Part shown: positions 1 through 8,335 of the stretch, piece by piece | How positions within the stretch are numbered: position 1 is the stretch's first letter | How the letters are laid out: each line of letters begins with the position of its first letter | Assembly (NCBI GenBank): GCA_035628505.1 | Contig: DASPJR010000115.1 | Span: forward strand, 1 to 19,673 | Length of the DNA stretch: 19,673 nt | Source: DASPJR01 sp035628505 | GTDB lineage: Bacteria > Planctomycetota > SZUA-567 > H5-PLA8 | Reading direction: 5' to 3' | The notes under the pieces: generated by a model | Database searches by the model: none | Told to the model about the DNA's origin: nothing | What the model saw: the letters and a program-made list of their open reading frames with translations, nothing else | Translations under genes and position numbers: made by a program

Positions 1-1269
1 GCACAGGAAACCTGCGCCGGCGCCGCTGACGGCGAAGAAGCGCTTCTTGTATTTGAGCTCAAAAATCAATCCGAAGAACACCGCGCCAAATCCGACCCAG
101 ATCACCGATTCATACATGTTCGAAACCGGCGGGCGTCCGGCAATGATGCAGCGCAGCGCGAAGCCCCAGACATGCATGAGCAGGCCGCCGAGAAAAAACG
201 CCATCATCGCGCCATAAAACACCTTGTTGCCGCGCAGCGCAAAGGCGCCAAGGATCGTCGCGAAGAGATAAAAGACCCACGCCTTGCCGAACGGCCTCAG
301 GTCGTTGTAATCCACTTCGCGGCGCAGTGTTGAGTGATTGGGATAAATGGAGGGGCTCAGGCTAATCAGAGTCGAGCGGAACTCCTTTGTTGCAGCAGCA
401 AAGGCGGCGGCGTCGCGCTTGTTGAATGCCTCGCGCACGGCGCTCAGGTGCTGGAAAACAGGCTGCGCTTTGTCGACGGAGTAATATGGCTTCTTCTCCA
501 TCTCTTCAGGCGTTTGCGGCGAAAAGCTGGCGTGGAACTTCGAAAGGGTCAGCCACGTTCCCACCGGATCGGACGGATGCGGAACCAGGCTCAGCGTTTC
601 ATCGCTGCTCATGATTTGCGCCAGAATATTCAGGCGCTGCTCGACGATTTCAGCTTCGCGTTCGATATCAGTCAGATCCTTTTCAAGTCCCGCGCGACGC
701 TTGGCGCGGCCACCTTCGATGATCTGCATCAGCTTATCGAGCCGCGCCAGTCTCTGCGGACTGAAGTGCTTTTCCGTTTCGGGCAAGCCGAGTTCTTTTT
801 TCAGCGGACCATACGCGACGAGCACGATCGGCGCGCGCACCCACTCGCTTGAGTTGAACCAGAGCGCGAAGAACAGATTCAGCGCATCGACGCGGCGGCC
901 GGAAATCTTATCCTTCACATACGGACGCGCGGCGAACCAGCCCGTGAGCTGCACCGGAGAAAGCGGACGGCCGACGAGCTGTTCAACTTGTTCAATGGCG
1001 TAGGTGTGCAGCGGCTTTTTGCGCCCGCCTTCCTGGATGCACAGCATTTCAATGTCGCTGAAGTCCAGCTTGCCCGTCAGTTCCGGAAATGCCGCTTCGC
1101 TCGGTCCCTGGTCCGCGGCCGGCTTCGGCAGCGGCGCCGCGCCGTGCGGATCAGCCGCTTCGCGCTTGACTGGCCGCGTATCCTGCTGCGTTTCGGGTTT
1201 GTAGCCCGGTTCGCCGGCGAGCGCCAGAACGCTCAGGCACACTGCGGGGAGTAATAAAGCGTACTTCAT
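1..1269 (-). CDS. ccsA: Cytochrome c biogenesis protein CcsA (ResC-type), long N-terminal form, 3' end missing
   Basis: The ATG at 1269 opens a frame of 423 codons that reaches the left edge without a stop, so the C-terminal part is missing. Seen: an N-terminal signal-like segment (residues 1-18, cleavage possible after ALA), a soluble region of about 320 residues containing GGRKKPLHTYA (81-91), then hydrophobic segments with LMHVWGFALR and GRPPVSNMYES. Known: CcsA is the heme-handling membrane partner of ResB in system II cytochrome c assembly; several phyla have a long soluble N-terminus with a motif like GRxKPLxTxA ahead of the membrane core. The tryptophan-rich WWD heme motif expected further on lies outside the window. 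It lies 56 bp after resB on the same strand, so co-transcription is likely. AAGGAAA about 7 nt upstream is a usable ribosome binding site. Family assignment is firm; subtype is inferred. Confidence 0.86.
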   Translation of the reverse strand, partial: MKYALLLPAVCLSVLALAGEPGYKPETQQDTRPVKREAADPHGAAPLPKPAADQGPSEAAFPELTGKLDFSDIEMLCIQEGGRKKPLHTYAIEQVEQLVGRPLSPVQLTGWFAARPYVKDKISGRRVDALNLFFALWFNSSEWVRAPIVLVAYGPLKKELGLPETEKHFSPQRLARLDKLMQIIEGGRAKRRAGLEKDLTDIEREAEIVEQRLNILAQIMSSDETLSLVPHPSDPVGTWLTLSKFHASFSPQTPEEMEKKPYYSVDKAQPVFQHLSAVREAFNKRDAAAFAAATKEFRSTLISLSPSIYPNHSTLRREVDYNDLRPFGKAWVFYLFATILGAFALRGNKVFYGAMMAFFLGGLLMHVWGFALRCIIAGRPPVSNMYESVIWVGFGAVFFGLIFELKYKKRFFAVSGAGAGFLC

Positions 1270-1298
1270 GCTTGCGTTTCCTTGGTCTTGCGAACACT

Positions 1299-1318
1299 CG
1301 CAGGCAGGTAGGCCTGCG
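1299..1318 (-). other. Hairpin between resB and ccsA
   Basis: CGCAGGC at 1299-1305 pairs with GCCTGCG at 1312-1318 across a 6-nt loop. It sits in the 56-bp gap between the two genes and has no U-tract on the minus strand, so it is not a convincing terminator. It could mark an RNA processing or stability point between the two cistrons, or be chance in GC-rich DNA. Confidence 0.35.
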
Positions 1319-1325
1319 TAAAGGA

Positions 1326-3407
1326 TTACACCGTCGCCTTCTCGGCGCGTTTGGCCTTCTTTCCAGACTCGGCTTTCACGTCCTTATTTCCGGATTCGAG
1401 CTCCGCCTTTTTTATCTCGCGGCGGCCCTGAAAGTACGGCTTGAGGTAGAACATCGTAAAAATGCCGAAGCAGATCATCAGGCTGCCGACCCACTTGGGC
1501 ATCCAGCCCGGATCGCGCAAGACCTGCACGCCCGAGTAGTCCGGCATGTCCGGATCGTGTCCAGCCTGCGAGAATTTAAAGCTCGTGCCCAGCCACGGCG
1601 CGTACCACGTGTACGGATAAACCGTCGGCCGGTTCATGCTGATCTTGTGCGTGTGACGCTTATATTCGACAACCTCGTTGAGCGGTACTTTGAACGTCGC
1701 TCGATCGGCAAAATCGAGCGTCAGGTGCGTGTCGCTGATGTCGGTGATCGCGCAGATGAATGTGTTGGGTTCTTTGATCAGCGCGCGGCCGGCGCCCATT
1801 TCCTTGAGCACTGCCGAGTCTTCTTTCAGCCTCACAATATCCAGCTGCTTGAATGGCTCGTTCGATCCAGGAGGCGCATTTTTTGGCAGCTTGTCCTGAA
1901 AGCTGAGCGTGCTTTCAAACGACGTAAACGTATTGCCGACGTTCTCGCCTTCGACTTTTGGCGCATAAAACTTCTCAAGCGCGACCTTGAAGGGCATTTC
2001 GATAAAGCGGCGCGGCATAGCCAGCTCGACGGTCTTTCCGCCCACCTCGACTTTGCGCATCTCAAAGTCTTTAGCGCGCATTTCATGCAGCCAGACGTTC
2101 TTGCTTTCGCTGCCGACAGTCACTCGGAAGAGCAGCCCTGGATTGCGTTCTTCCATGCGCTTGGGCGCCAATCCCTTGATCTCCGGCGCATTCTTCATGG
2201 CCAGTTCAGTCAATCCTTGCGGAATGAACTGCTGAACGACGAACTCTGTACCCGGTGCGCCCCACGCGGGCACGGGCTTGTTGAGTTCAAGCTCGCCAGC
2301 CGATTCGCCCTTGCTGCGCGACTTCATGAAATAGCGCAGCTTGCCGTCATTCCCCAGATAGAGCGTCAGGAAGTTGTTCGCTCGCCGGCGGCCGGACTGC
2401 TCTTCGCCTTCTTCGCCCACCGCCACCAGCGGTCCGTTCAACTCGAAGAACACGGCCGGGTTCTCCGGCTTGTCGTCCAGGTTGCCGGGAACACCTTCCT
2501 GCATGCGGAAATTGGGATAGTAGCCGACGATGTAAAATCGCCAGTCCGCCAGCCCCTCGAGCGGCAGACTTTTTTCGATGTTCGACTTCACGTCGATGTC
2601 GAAGTGCTTGCCAAGAATATCAAGGTGAATCATCGGCTTCTCGCCGGCTGGATCAACTTCGAGCTTCGCGTGCGCGCCGACCATTTCACCAATGACCGCC
2701 TTGGCGATCGGCGTGTCGTGCTTGGCGAAGACGAAATGACGTTCGCGCCGCGGCGCCATTTTCGGCGGCTGCGGCGCGGGCGGCATGCCTTCGCGGAACT
2801 GCAGCATCGCGGGCCCAAGCGGAAGCGTGTCGTTCAGAAATACCCAGAACTCGTGCCGGCCCATCTGCGGGCCCTGGAGGACCAGCTGTGCCAGCGGCGG
2901 AAACTTATCGATGATCTCGACTTTTACGTCCGGAGTCGGCGACTTGATCGGAAGCTTGAAATCATTCGGGCCAAGAATGGCTTTGTTGACAACCGTGGTA
3001 GCAGCGACGTCTTTGCCCCCGTCGACGCGCACCAGGACTTCCTGCTCATGCAGTTCGACCACGTCGGTCGGCGGTTCACCACGGGTGAGCGGAATAAAGC
3101 CTTCCATGCCCCACTGCCGGTCAATCATGCCGCCGATGAGCATGATAATGATCCCTGCGTGGGTGATGACAAAGCCCGTCTGATGCGGCTTCCACGGATA
3201 GCGGATCGCCGCGACACAGAAGAGATTGATACACAGCATGGCCATCCACGCGTTAAACCACCACGCGTTATAGATGTGCTTGCGAGCGACCTCGGCGCTG
3301 AAATCTGATTCGTACACCGTACCGATGGCAGTCGCGACAATAATGACCGCCAACAGAAGCAAAGCCAACTGCAGCGAAGCCAGAAACTTGAAAATCGATC
3401 GGAGCAT
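1326..3407 (-). CDS. resB: ResB-like cytochrome c biogenesis protein
   Basis: A 693-residue protein. Membrane segments near the N-terminus lie at about residues 12-31 and 50-68, plus a third with HQTGFVITHAGIIIMLIGG (75-93, H83). A periplasmic region of about 540 residues follows, then a final membrane segment at about 639-656, and a charged Lys/Glu-rich cytoplasmic tail. This arrangement and the VLRDPG stretch just before the last membrane helix are typical of the ResB/Ccs1 family, which works with CcsA to deliver heme to apocytochromes outside the cytoplasmic membrane. The protein is longer than the Bacillus type, in line with the expanded periplasmic domain of other phyla. The ATG at 3407 puts the first hydrophobic helix right at the N-terminus; the Shine-Dalgarno is weak. 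It is first in the operon with ccsA. Confidence 0.88.
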   Translation of the reverse strand: MLRSIFKFLASLQLALLLLAVIIVATAIGTVYESDFSAEVARKHIYNAWWFNAWMAMLCINLFCVAAIRYPWKPHQTGFVITHAGIIIMLIGGMIDRQWGMEGFIPLTRGEPPTDVVELHEQEVLVRVDGGKDVAATTVVNKAILGPNDFKLPIKSPTPDVKVEIIDKFPPLAQLVLQGPQMGRHEFWVFLNDTLPLGPAMLQFREGMPPAPQPPKMAPRRERHFVFAKHDTPIAKAVIGEMVGAHAKLEVDPAGEKPMIHLDILGKHFDIDVKSNIEKSLPLEGLADWRFYIVGYYPNFRMQEGVPGNLDDKPENPAVFFELNGPLVAVGEEGEEQSGRRRANNFLTLYLGNDGKLRYFMKSRSKGESAGELELNKPVPAWGAPGTEFVVQQFIPQGLTELAMKNAPEIKGLAPKRMEERNPGLLFRVTVGSESKNVWLHEMRAKDFEMRKVEVGGKTVELAMPRRFIEMPFKVALEKFYAPKVEGENVGNTFTSFESTLSFQDKLPKNAPPGSNEPFKQLDIVRLKEDSAVLKEMGAGRALIKEPNTFICAITDISDTHLTLDFADRATFKVPLNEVVEYKRHTHKISMNRPTVYPYTWYAPWLGTSFKFSQAGHDPDMPDYSGVQVLRDPGWMPKWVGSLMICFGIFTMFYLKPYFQGRREIKKAELESGNKDVKAESGKKAKRAEKATV

Positions 3408-3459
3408 GCAACCGTCTTTCGTGAAATGAAGAAAGGAGTGCCTTTTCTATGAATGTGAC

Positions 3460-3505
3460 GACCGTCGCGGTCCATTCCTCGGATTATTCTGAAGTGAAAT
3501 CCGAG
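3460..3505 (-). promoter_or_regulatory. Two stem-loops in the resB leader
   Basis: CTCGGATT (3478-3485) and AATCCGAG (3498-3505) form a perfect 8-bp stem around a 12-nt loop; GACCG (3460-3464) and CGGTC (3468-3472) form a second 5-bp stem. On the minus strand the larger stem would begin within a few nucleotides of the start predicted from the promoter at 3514-3542. A 5'-end stem-loop may stabilise mRNA; alternatively the repeat is a protein-binding operator. Structure is seen; role is inferred. Confidence 0.4.
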
Positions 3506-3513
3506 CCTGTCAT

Positions 3514-3542
3514 AGCATACAAAACAAAGGCTCAGATGGTAA
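3514..3542 (-). promoter_or_regulatory. Candidate promoter for resB-ccsA
   Basis: Read on the minus strand: TTACCA (3542-3537), a 17-bp spacer, then TATGCT (3519-3514). Each box matches 4 of 6 consensus sigma-70 positions, and spacing is ideal. The start site would be near 3507, giving a leader of about 100 nt. Confidence 0.4.
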
Positions 3543-3606
3543 CAGATTTAAGGAAAGTTTTGGGCGCCGTAGAAAATTTCTAACCTCCACCGCTACAAGA
3601 ATTTCA

Positions 3607-3634
3607 TTGCCATCGCACCTGCGCAATCTAAACT
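3607..3634 (+). promoter_or_regulatory. Candidate promoter for the FGE-fold lipoprotein gene
   Basis: TTGCCA at 3607-3612 and TAAACT at 3629-3634 are separated by 16 bp, a good sigma-70-like arrangement. The predicted start near 3641 leaves a leader of about 36 nt that includes the ribosome binding site AAGGAG at 3666-3671. Confidence 0.4.
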
Positions 3635-3676
3635 TGGCCCGTTCACGTTTTCTTACGGACCGATGAAGGAGCTACC

Positions 3677-4438
3677 GTGCGGCGTTACTCGTCAAGCGTC
3701 ATCCCTTACTCATCGATTATCCCGGCCGTGCTGGCTAGCCTGCTGCTGTTCAGCGGCTGCACCCGCAGCAATAAAACGGCCCGCGTAGACTATGCTTCCA
3801 AGAGCGCCGCGATTGTCAGCAGCGAAAAGGCGGGCGCCGATCCGCTCATGACCACCTGCCCCGTCGGCATGGTTCTGATCCCGACAGGCCCGATGCTCTA
3901 TGGACCCACCGAAGAGCGCAATTCCACGGCAGCGTCCAAAGAAGCCCCGCAGCGCATCAGCATGAAGGCCTTCTGTATTGATAAATATGAGTTCCCCAAC
4001 CAGCCCGGCGAGGCGCCCATGCGCTCGCTGAACTGGGCCGAATCGAAGGAGCTCTGCGTCAACAAAGGCAAACGGCTTTGCAGCGAGTACGAGTTCGAAA
4101 AAGCCTGCCGCGGTCCGTCGGCGACACTCTTCACATACGGTGACGGCTTTGCAGAAGGCGCCTGCGCCAAGGCCGATCAGGATTACGGCATCGGGCAGTT
4201 CACCAATTGCATCTCGGGCTTCGGCGTGCATGACATGAGCGGCGGCGTGTTCGAATGGACTTCCAGCGGCCCGGAAGGCAACGACGGCGAACGCTTCGTG
4301 CGTGGCGGCATGAGCCCTGATTATTCCGCGACGACGGCGCGCTGCACTTACCGTGGACGGTTCAAGGCGACACATTTCTCGCGCGAAATCGGCTTCCGTT
4401 GCTGCACGTCCACACTGAAGGAAGAGCTGCAGAAATAG
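3677..4438 (+). CDS. FGE/SUMF1-fold lipoprotein, probably non-catalytic
   Basis: A 253-residue protein from a GTG start 5 nt after AAGGAG. A hydrophobic stretch ends in the lipobox LFSGC (C28), so it is probably a lipoprotein. The rest matches the formylglycine-generating-enzyme sulfatase fold: CPVGMVLIP (from about residue 56), AFCIDKYEFPN, GKRLCSEYEFEKACRG, GVHDMSGGVFEW (canonical form DMSGNVxEW) and the ending EIGFRCC. Known: true formylglycine-generating enzymes use a cysteine pair in a CxxxxC arrangement upstream of GFR; aligned by the GG and GFR landmarks, this protein has T and Y at those places, with only an offset Cys in ARCTYRGRF. A binding or structural role on the cell envelope is therefore more likely than sulfatase activation. 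The many other cysteines fit disulfides outside the cytoplasm. The physiological partner is unknown. Confidence 0.85.
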   Translation: MRRYSSSVIPYSSIIPAVLASLLLFSGCTRSNKTARVDYASKSAAIVSSEKAGADPLMTTCPVGMVLIPTGPMLYGPTEERNSTAASKEAPQRISMKAFCIDKYEFPNQPGEAPMRSLNWAESKELCVNKGKRLCSEYEFEKACRGPSATLFTYGDGFAEGACAKADQDYGIGQFTNCISGFGVHDMSGGVFEWTSSGPEGNDGERFVRGGMSPDYSATTARCTYRGRFKATHFSREIGFRCCTSTLKEELQK

Positions 4439-4454
4439 CGTGGGGCACACGGAT

Positions 4455-4490
4455 TTGTCAGCAGCCCTGGCAAGCGCTACACTTTCTCCC
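4455..4490 (+). promoter_or_regulatory. Promoter of the VOC gene, predicted leaderless
   Basis: TTGTCA (4455-4460), a 17-bp spacer, TACACT (4478-4483), 7 nt, then ATG at 4491. With the usual distance between -10 and start site, transcription would begin at or within a base or so of the ATG. There is no Shine-Dalgarno in the preceding 25 nt. The same layout occurs in front of rlmN at 16117-16151. Confidence 0.6.
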
Positions 4491-4919
4491 ATGGGATTGG
4501 CGATCGAAGGTGTCGATCATGTAACCGTCCAGATCACAGATGTGGCACGTGCCAGGCGCTTCTACGGGGACTTTCTAGGCCTTGAGGAAACTCCCCGGCC
4601 GGCAAGCTTTGACTTTCCGGGAGCGTGGTACAAGGCCGGAAACATCATGATCCACCTGGTCGGCCAGACGGAGCCGGATGCGCTCTCCCGGCGGCACTTC
4701 TGCCTGCGGGTCAGCAATGTTTTCGAGACGTACCGGATCGTCGAGGCCGCCGGCTATGAAGCGAAATGGGATCAGCGCAAGATCCCAGGCATCGAGCGCT
4801 TCTTTACGCGCGACCCGGACGGTAACAGAATTGAGTTTCAAGGCAGCGCAGAGGCCGCAGGGAATTCAGAGAAGTTTAGAGATAATTCTGTAAGTCTCTC
4901 CTCCAGCAGCGGACTCTAA
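4491..4919 (+). CDS. VOC (glyoxalase/bleomycin-resistance/dioxygenase) superfamily metalloprotein
   Basis: A 142-residue single-domain protein. Seen: GVDHVTVQITDVARARRFYG at the start, NIMIHLV in the middle, RRHFCLRV, and RDPDGNRIEFQG near the end. These place metal-ligand candidates at H10, H55, H69 and E115, the set expected for a VOC fold. The family covers glyoxalase I, fosfomycin/bleomycin resistance proteins, epimerases and extradiol dioxygenases; the substrate cannot be told from sequence. A GTG at 4440 would add 17 residues with no family similarity, while the ATG at 4491 starts directly at the domain and matches the promoter position, so the ATG is preferred. The tail after residue 118 (EAAGNSEKF onward, Ser-rich) is not part of the fold. 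The next gene starts 31 bp later, so the two may be co-transcribed. Confidence 0.85.
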   Translation: MGLAIEGVDHVTVQITDVARARRFYGDFLGLEETPRPASFDFPGAWYKAGNIMIHLVGQTEPDALSRRHFCLRVSNVFETYRIVEAAGYEAKWDQRKIPGIERFFTRDPDGNRIEFQGSAEAAGNSEKFRDNSVSLSSSSGL

Positions 4920-4950
4920 GAATTCGAGACACGAGACCCGAAAAAGACCT

Positions 4951-7900
4951 GTGGACATTGCTGCCAACACTTCTGATGCCGTGGCTCCCGCGCCGGAAAC
5001 GCCGGCGATCTCTCCCGGCGGTGAGCCTCCCAAGGAGCACTTTCCACGGTACCGGGTTCTGTCGGCAGCCGTCGATGTGGGCGAGCCGCAGGCCATCCTG
5101 GAGCATCTCACAGAATGCGCGCAGAACCGCAAGGGCTGCTCGGTCGTTGGGATCTCCGCGCCCTACGCCACGGCCATGGCCGATGACGAAACGATGCGCT
5201 CGGCCTTTCTCAAAGCCGATCTGCTGATTCCGGATGGCAAAGGCTTCACCTGGGGCGCGCGAATGCTGGGGGTGCCGTGCGGCGATCGCATTGCCATTCC
5301 GGATTTATGCGAGCAGCTCCTGTCTGCCGGCAGCACTCGTGGCTGGAAGGTTTTCATCTACGGAGCCACGCCTGAAGTCAACGCCGCCGCCTGCGAAAAC
5401 GTTAAGCAGCGTTTTCCGGGGCTCGCAACGGTGCGCGGGCAGCATGGCTACGAGCAGACACCAGAGCGCGAAAACGAAGTCATCGCCACCCTCGCCGACG
5501 AGCAGTTCAATCTTCTAATCGTCGCGCGGCCTTCGCCCGATAAGGAACTTTTTCTCGCCCGCTGCTGCCACGAAGCGGGAGTCGTCGGGCTGGCGGCGGG
5601 CGGCTACGCGGACATTCTCGCCGGGATCACGACGCGCGCCCCCGCGCTGGTTCAGGCCATCGGAATGGAATGGCTCTACCGCATCGTCCAGGAACCCGGC
5701 CGCCTCTGGAAGCGAATCGGCTGGGCCAATGTACGCTTCGCGTGCGCCGTTCTCTGGGGACATCTTCGCAAGCGCTCGCTGCGCCCCTGGTACGCGAGCA
5801 CACCCATCCATGCCTCGGCGATTTTGCTCGCCGTGATCGCCGCCTATGTTGGCGTGATCAATGCCCCCTACCACTTCGATGACCCGGAATACATTCAGGA
5901 AAATCCGACAATTCGCACCTTCAGCGGCTTGTCGAACATCAAGGTGCTTTCGTTCCGCAAGCTGTGGTGGCTGTCGAATGCAGTCTGCTACCGCGCCAGC
6001 GAAGTGTTTGGAAATCACCAGGTCAACAAGCCGGACGTGCGGATCTTCCGCGCGTGGAATCTGATCTGCCATTTCATCGCGGCCCTTGCGCTTTACGGTA
6101 TTCTGCGCCGCGTGCTGCGCGCCAGCGGAAAGATTCCCTCCGATGGAAGCGGCGCGGGCACTCCATACGACATGGCTGCGTTCGCAGCAGCAGCGATCTT
6201 TGCCGCGCATCCGCTTTGCACCGAATCGGTCACGTACATCTCTGGCCGCGACAACGGCCAGGGTGGCATGTTTTACCTGCTGGGCCTTTATGCTGCCGCT
6301 GTCGCGTTCGGACGCATGGGGCTGGGGAATAGCGCGCGCGCGTCAGGCGAAAACGTGAGCGGCGAAACAGCGCCGCGCTGGCCGGATTGGTTCTGGCCGG
6401 CAACGTGGATGGTGATTTTCGGCGGCTGCTCAATTCTGACGAAAGAGAGCCATCTCACCTTCTTTGGCGCCGCGATTCTGCTCTACGCTTTCTTTTTCCG
6501 TGGTTCGCAGAAGCACACAATTTCGTTAGGCCTGCTGGCCGGGCTCGGGCTCGCGATGGCGGCCCTCGCCGTTGGAGCGATGGGCAGGCAACAGGGATAC
6601 CTCGGCCCGGCGCTTCAGTTCATGCTCTTATTCTCTCTTGCCGGCGGCGTGCTGGGACACACTTCGGGAACTGACGCGGTCTTGGCCGTCCCGACCTGGC
6701 GGCGTTTTCTACAGCAGCGCATCAGCATGAACTGGGCATTCGTGGGCGTGATTGCCGGCCTGGGCGCGGCGGCAATCGTCGCTTTCCCTTACGCGTACCA
6801 GCGCACGCTCGGCGCGCTCACGGGGTATCTCGACAGCGACTACATGCGCAGTCTTTTCACACAGGCCAACGCGGTGCCGTGGATGCTGCTGCGCGCCATC
6901 GTTCCGTACGGTCTGAATATCGATCATGATTTCCCGACGATGACCAGCTTCAGCGATCCGCGCGTGCAGACCGGCACCGCCGTGATTGCGCTGCTCGTGG
7001 TGCTCGGACTCATCGGCCTGTGGCGGCGCTGGCTGGGCGGATTCGGCATTCTCTTCGCGCTGCTGGTCATTGCGCCGACAAACACGATCATCGAACGCGG
7101 CGACGTTGTCAGCGAGCGCAACTTTTATCTCGTCGCCGCCGGCGGCGCGATGTTCCTGGCGTGGCTCATCGTTCTGATCACCAGCTGGATCGGGGAGAAA
7201 CTGCCGGCGCAGGAATTTTCAGTTCGTGAACGCGCCAGCGGACTTTCCCCAGCTGTTCTAAAAATGCGCGAAGCGGGACTCTGGGCCGGCGTGCTGGGAT
7301 GCTGCATCACGGGGCCGTTTGTCTCGCTGACGATCCTGCGCAACGACGAATGGAGCGACGGCTATAAGCTCTGGAATGCCGCGCGCCAGCGTTCTCCAGA
7401 CAAGATGCGCGTGCTGTACAACTTCGGCGTTGCAGCCTTCTCGCGCAAAAAATACGATGAAGCCGACGCCGCGTTCAACAACCTCATCCGCATCGGCGAA
7501 TGGATGGCCGAGCGCAAAGAGTTCCGCCCCGACGAGACGGTGCAGATCAAGTGCTTCCACCTCGCGTACGCCAACCTCGCGACGATGCATCTGCGCCGCT
7601 ACCTGGCCAGCAACAAGGCAGACGATTTCCGCTCGCTTAACGAGATCGATAAGATCTACCGGCGCGGCCTGGAACGCACGGTCTACGACCCGGACTTGAG
7701 CAACACCTACGCGCAGTACCTGATGCAGATCGGCCGCATCTCAGACGTGCCGCAGATTCTGCAGCATTCGCTCAATCTGCATCCGTGGGCCGAGCAGATC
7801 TATTATCCGCTGGGTGTTTCGTACGTTGAAATGGCCAACTTCCCGATGGGCGAGAAATACTTGAACGCCGCTATCAATGTTAAGGAACGCCACACCACGG

Positions 7901-8319
7901 GCGTGGTCATTGAATTGCCCGCTGCCAAGCAAGCTGAAGTACATGCCTTCCTGGCCCTCGCGAAACTGCATCAGAAACGCAAGGACGAAGCCCGCCAGGA
8001 TTTCAGGCGCTCGCTGGAGCTGGACGTGAATGGCACGATCACCGTGTTTCTCACGTCCTCCAAGACGCAGAATCCCAAGCTCAAATTGCAGGAGACCAAC
8101 CCGCCCGATCTTCTGTTGATGCAGGCCAGCGTAACACGCCGCGATGTGCTCGAAGCGCTGATGGGCGCGATCGACGACGTCATCAAATCACATCCGGAAA
8201 AAGACGCCACCCGCATCCGCATGCTGCGCAACGTCCTCGACAGCGAGATTAAGCGCCGCGGCGCCGTGCAGAAGAAGCGCAACGCCTTCGGCTTCCTGGA
8301 CGATCCGGACGAGGATTGA
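4951..8319 (+). CDS. Fusion: WecG/TagA/CpsF glycosyltransferase + TMTC-like polytopic region + TPR repeats
   Basis: An 1122-residue protein from GTG 4951 (no clear Shine-Dalgarno). Residues 31-256 are a GT26 domain: DLLIPDGKGFTWGARMLG with D95 (the PDG Asp proposed as catalytic base in TagA), RPSPDKELF (193-201, in place of the common GxPKQE), and DILAGITTRAPALVQ through EWLYRIVQEPGRLWKR (240-255), the family signature. About ten membrane segments follow (286 to about 790), with features of bacterial TMTC-like GT-C proteins: HFDDPEYIQENPTI just after the first helix (D310/D311), HPLCTESVTYISGRDN (420-435), LTKES (K498/E499) and SERNFYL (721-727). From about residue 808 there are TPR-like helical repeats. 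Known: GT26 enzymes add N-acetylmannosamine-type sugars to undecaprenyl-linked acceptors on the cytosolic face; eukaryotic TMTCs are O-mannosyltransferases. Inferred: a one-chain enzyme making and using a lipid-linked sugar for surface glycosylation. The terminator at 8484-8514 ends the unit. Confidence 0.82.
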   Translation: MDIAANTSDAVAPAPETPAISPGGEPPKEHFPRYRVLSAAVDVGEPQAILEHLTECAQNRKGCSVVGISAPYATAMADDETMRSAFLKADLLIPDGKGFTWGARMLGVPCGDRIAIPDLCEQLLSAGSTRGWKVFIYGATPEVNAAACENVKQRFPGLATVRGQHGYEQTPERENEVIATLADEQFNLLIVARPSPDKELFLARCCHEAGVVGLAAGGYADILAGITTRAPALVQAIGMEWLYRIVQEPGRLWKRIGWANVRFACAVLWGHLRKRSLRPWYASTPIHASAILLAVIAAYVGVINAPYHFDDPEYIQENPTIRTFSGLSNIKVLSFRKLWWLSNAVCYRASEVFGNHQVNKPDVRIFRAWNLICHFIAALALYGILRRVLRASGKIPSDGSGAGTPYDMAAFAAAAIFAAHPLCTESVTYISGRDNGQGGMFYLLGLYAAAVAFGRMGLGNSARASGENVSGETAPRWPDWFWPATWMVIFGGCSILTKESHLTFFGAAILLYAFFFRGSQKHTISLGLLAGLGLAMAALAVGAMGRQQGYLGPALQFMLLFSLAGGVLGHTSGTDAVLAVPTWRRFLQQRISMNWAFVGVIAGLGAAAIVAFPYAYQRTLGALTGYLDSDYMRSLFTQANAVPWMLLRAIVPYGLNIDHDFPTMTSFSDPRVQTGTAVIALLVVLGLIGLWRRWLGGFGILFALLVIAPTNTIIERGDVVSERNFYLVAAGGAMFLAWLIVLITSWIGEKLPAQEFSVRERASGLSPAVLKMREAGLWAGVLGCCITGPFVSLTILRNDEWSDGYKLWNAARQRSPDKMRVLYNFGVAAFSRKKYDEADAAFNNLIRIGEWMAERKEFRPDETVQIKCFHLAYANLATMHLRRYLASNKADDFRSLNEIDKIYRRGLERTVYDPDLSNTYAQYLMQIGRISDVPQILQHSLNLHPWAEQIYYPLGVSYVEMANFPMGEKYLNAAINVKERHTTGVVIELPAAKQAEVHAFLALAKLHQKRKDEARQDFRRSLELDVNGTITVFLTSSKTQNPKLKLQETNPPDLLLMQASVTRRDVLEALMGAIDDVIKSHPEKDATRIRMLRNVLDSEIKRRGAVQKKRNAFGFLDDPDED

Positions 8320-8335
8320 TGTAATGCCGGCGGCA

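Noticed and set aside
334..1254. Several plus-strand frames in the first 1.25 kb
   Set aside because: They lie opposite ccsA, which reads through to the window edge with signal peptide, GRKKPLHTYA motif and membrane helices.
1272..3308. A long plus-strand open frame opposite resB
   Set aside because: Its translation is Arg/His/Leu-rich with no family features, and it mirrors the codon pattern of resB, which has clear membrane helices and family motifs. It is an antisense shadow in GC-rich DNA.
5515..6210. A minus-strand frame within the GT26-TMTC fusion
   Set aside because: It is opposite strongly conserved coding sequence and has no recognisable features of its own.
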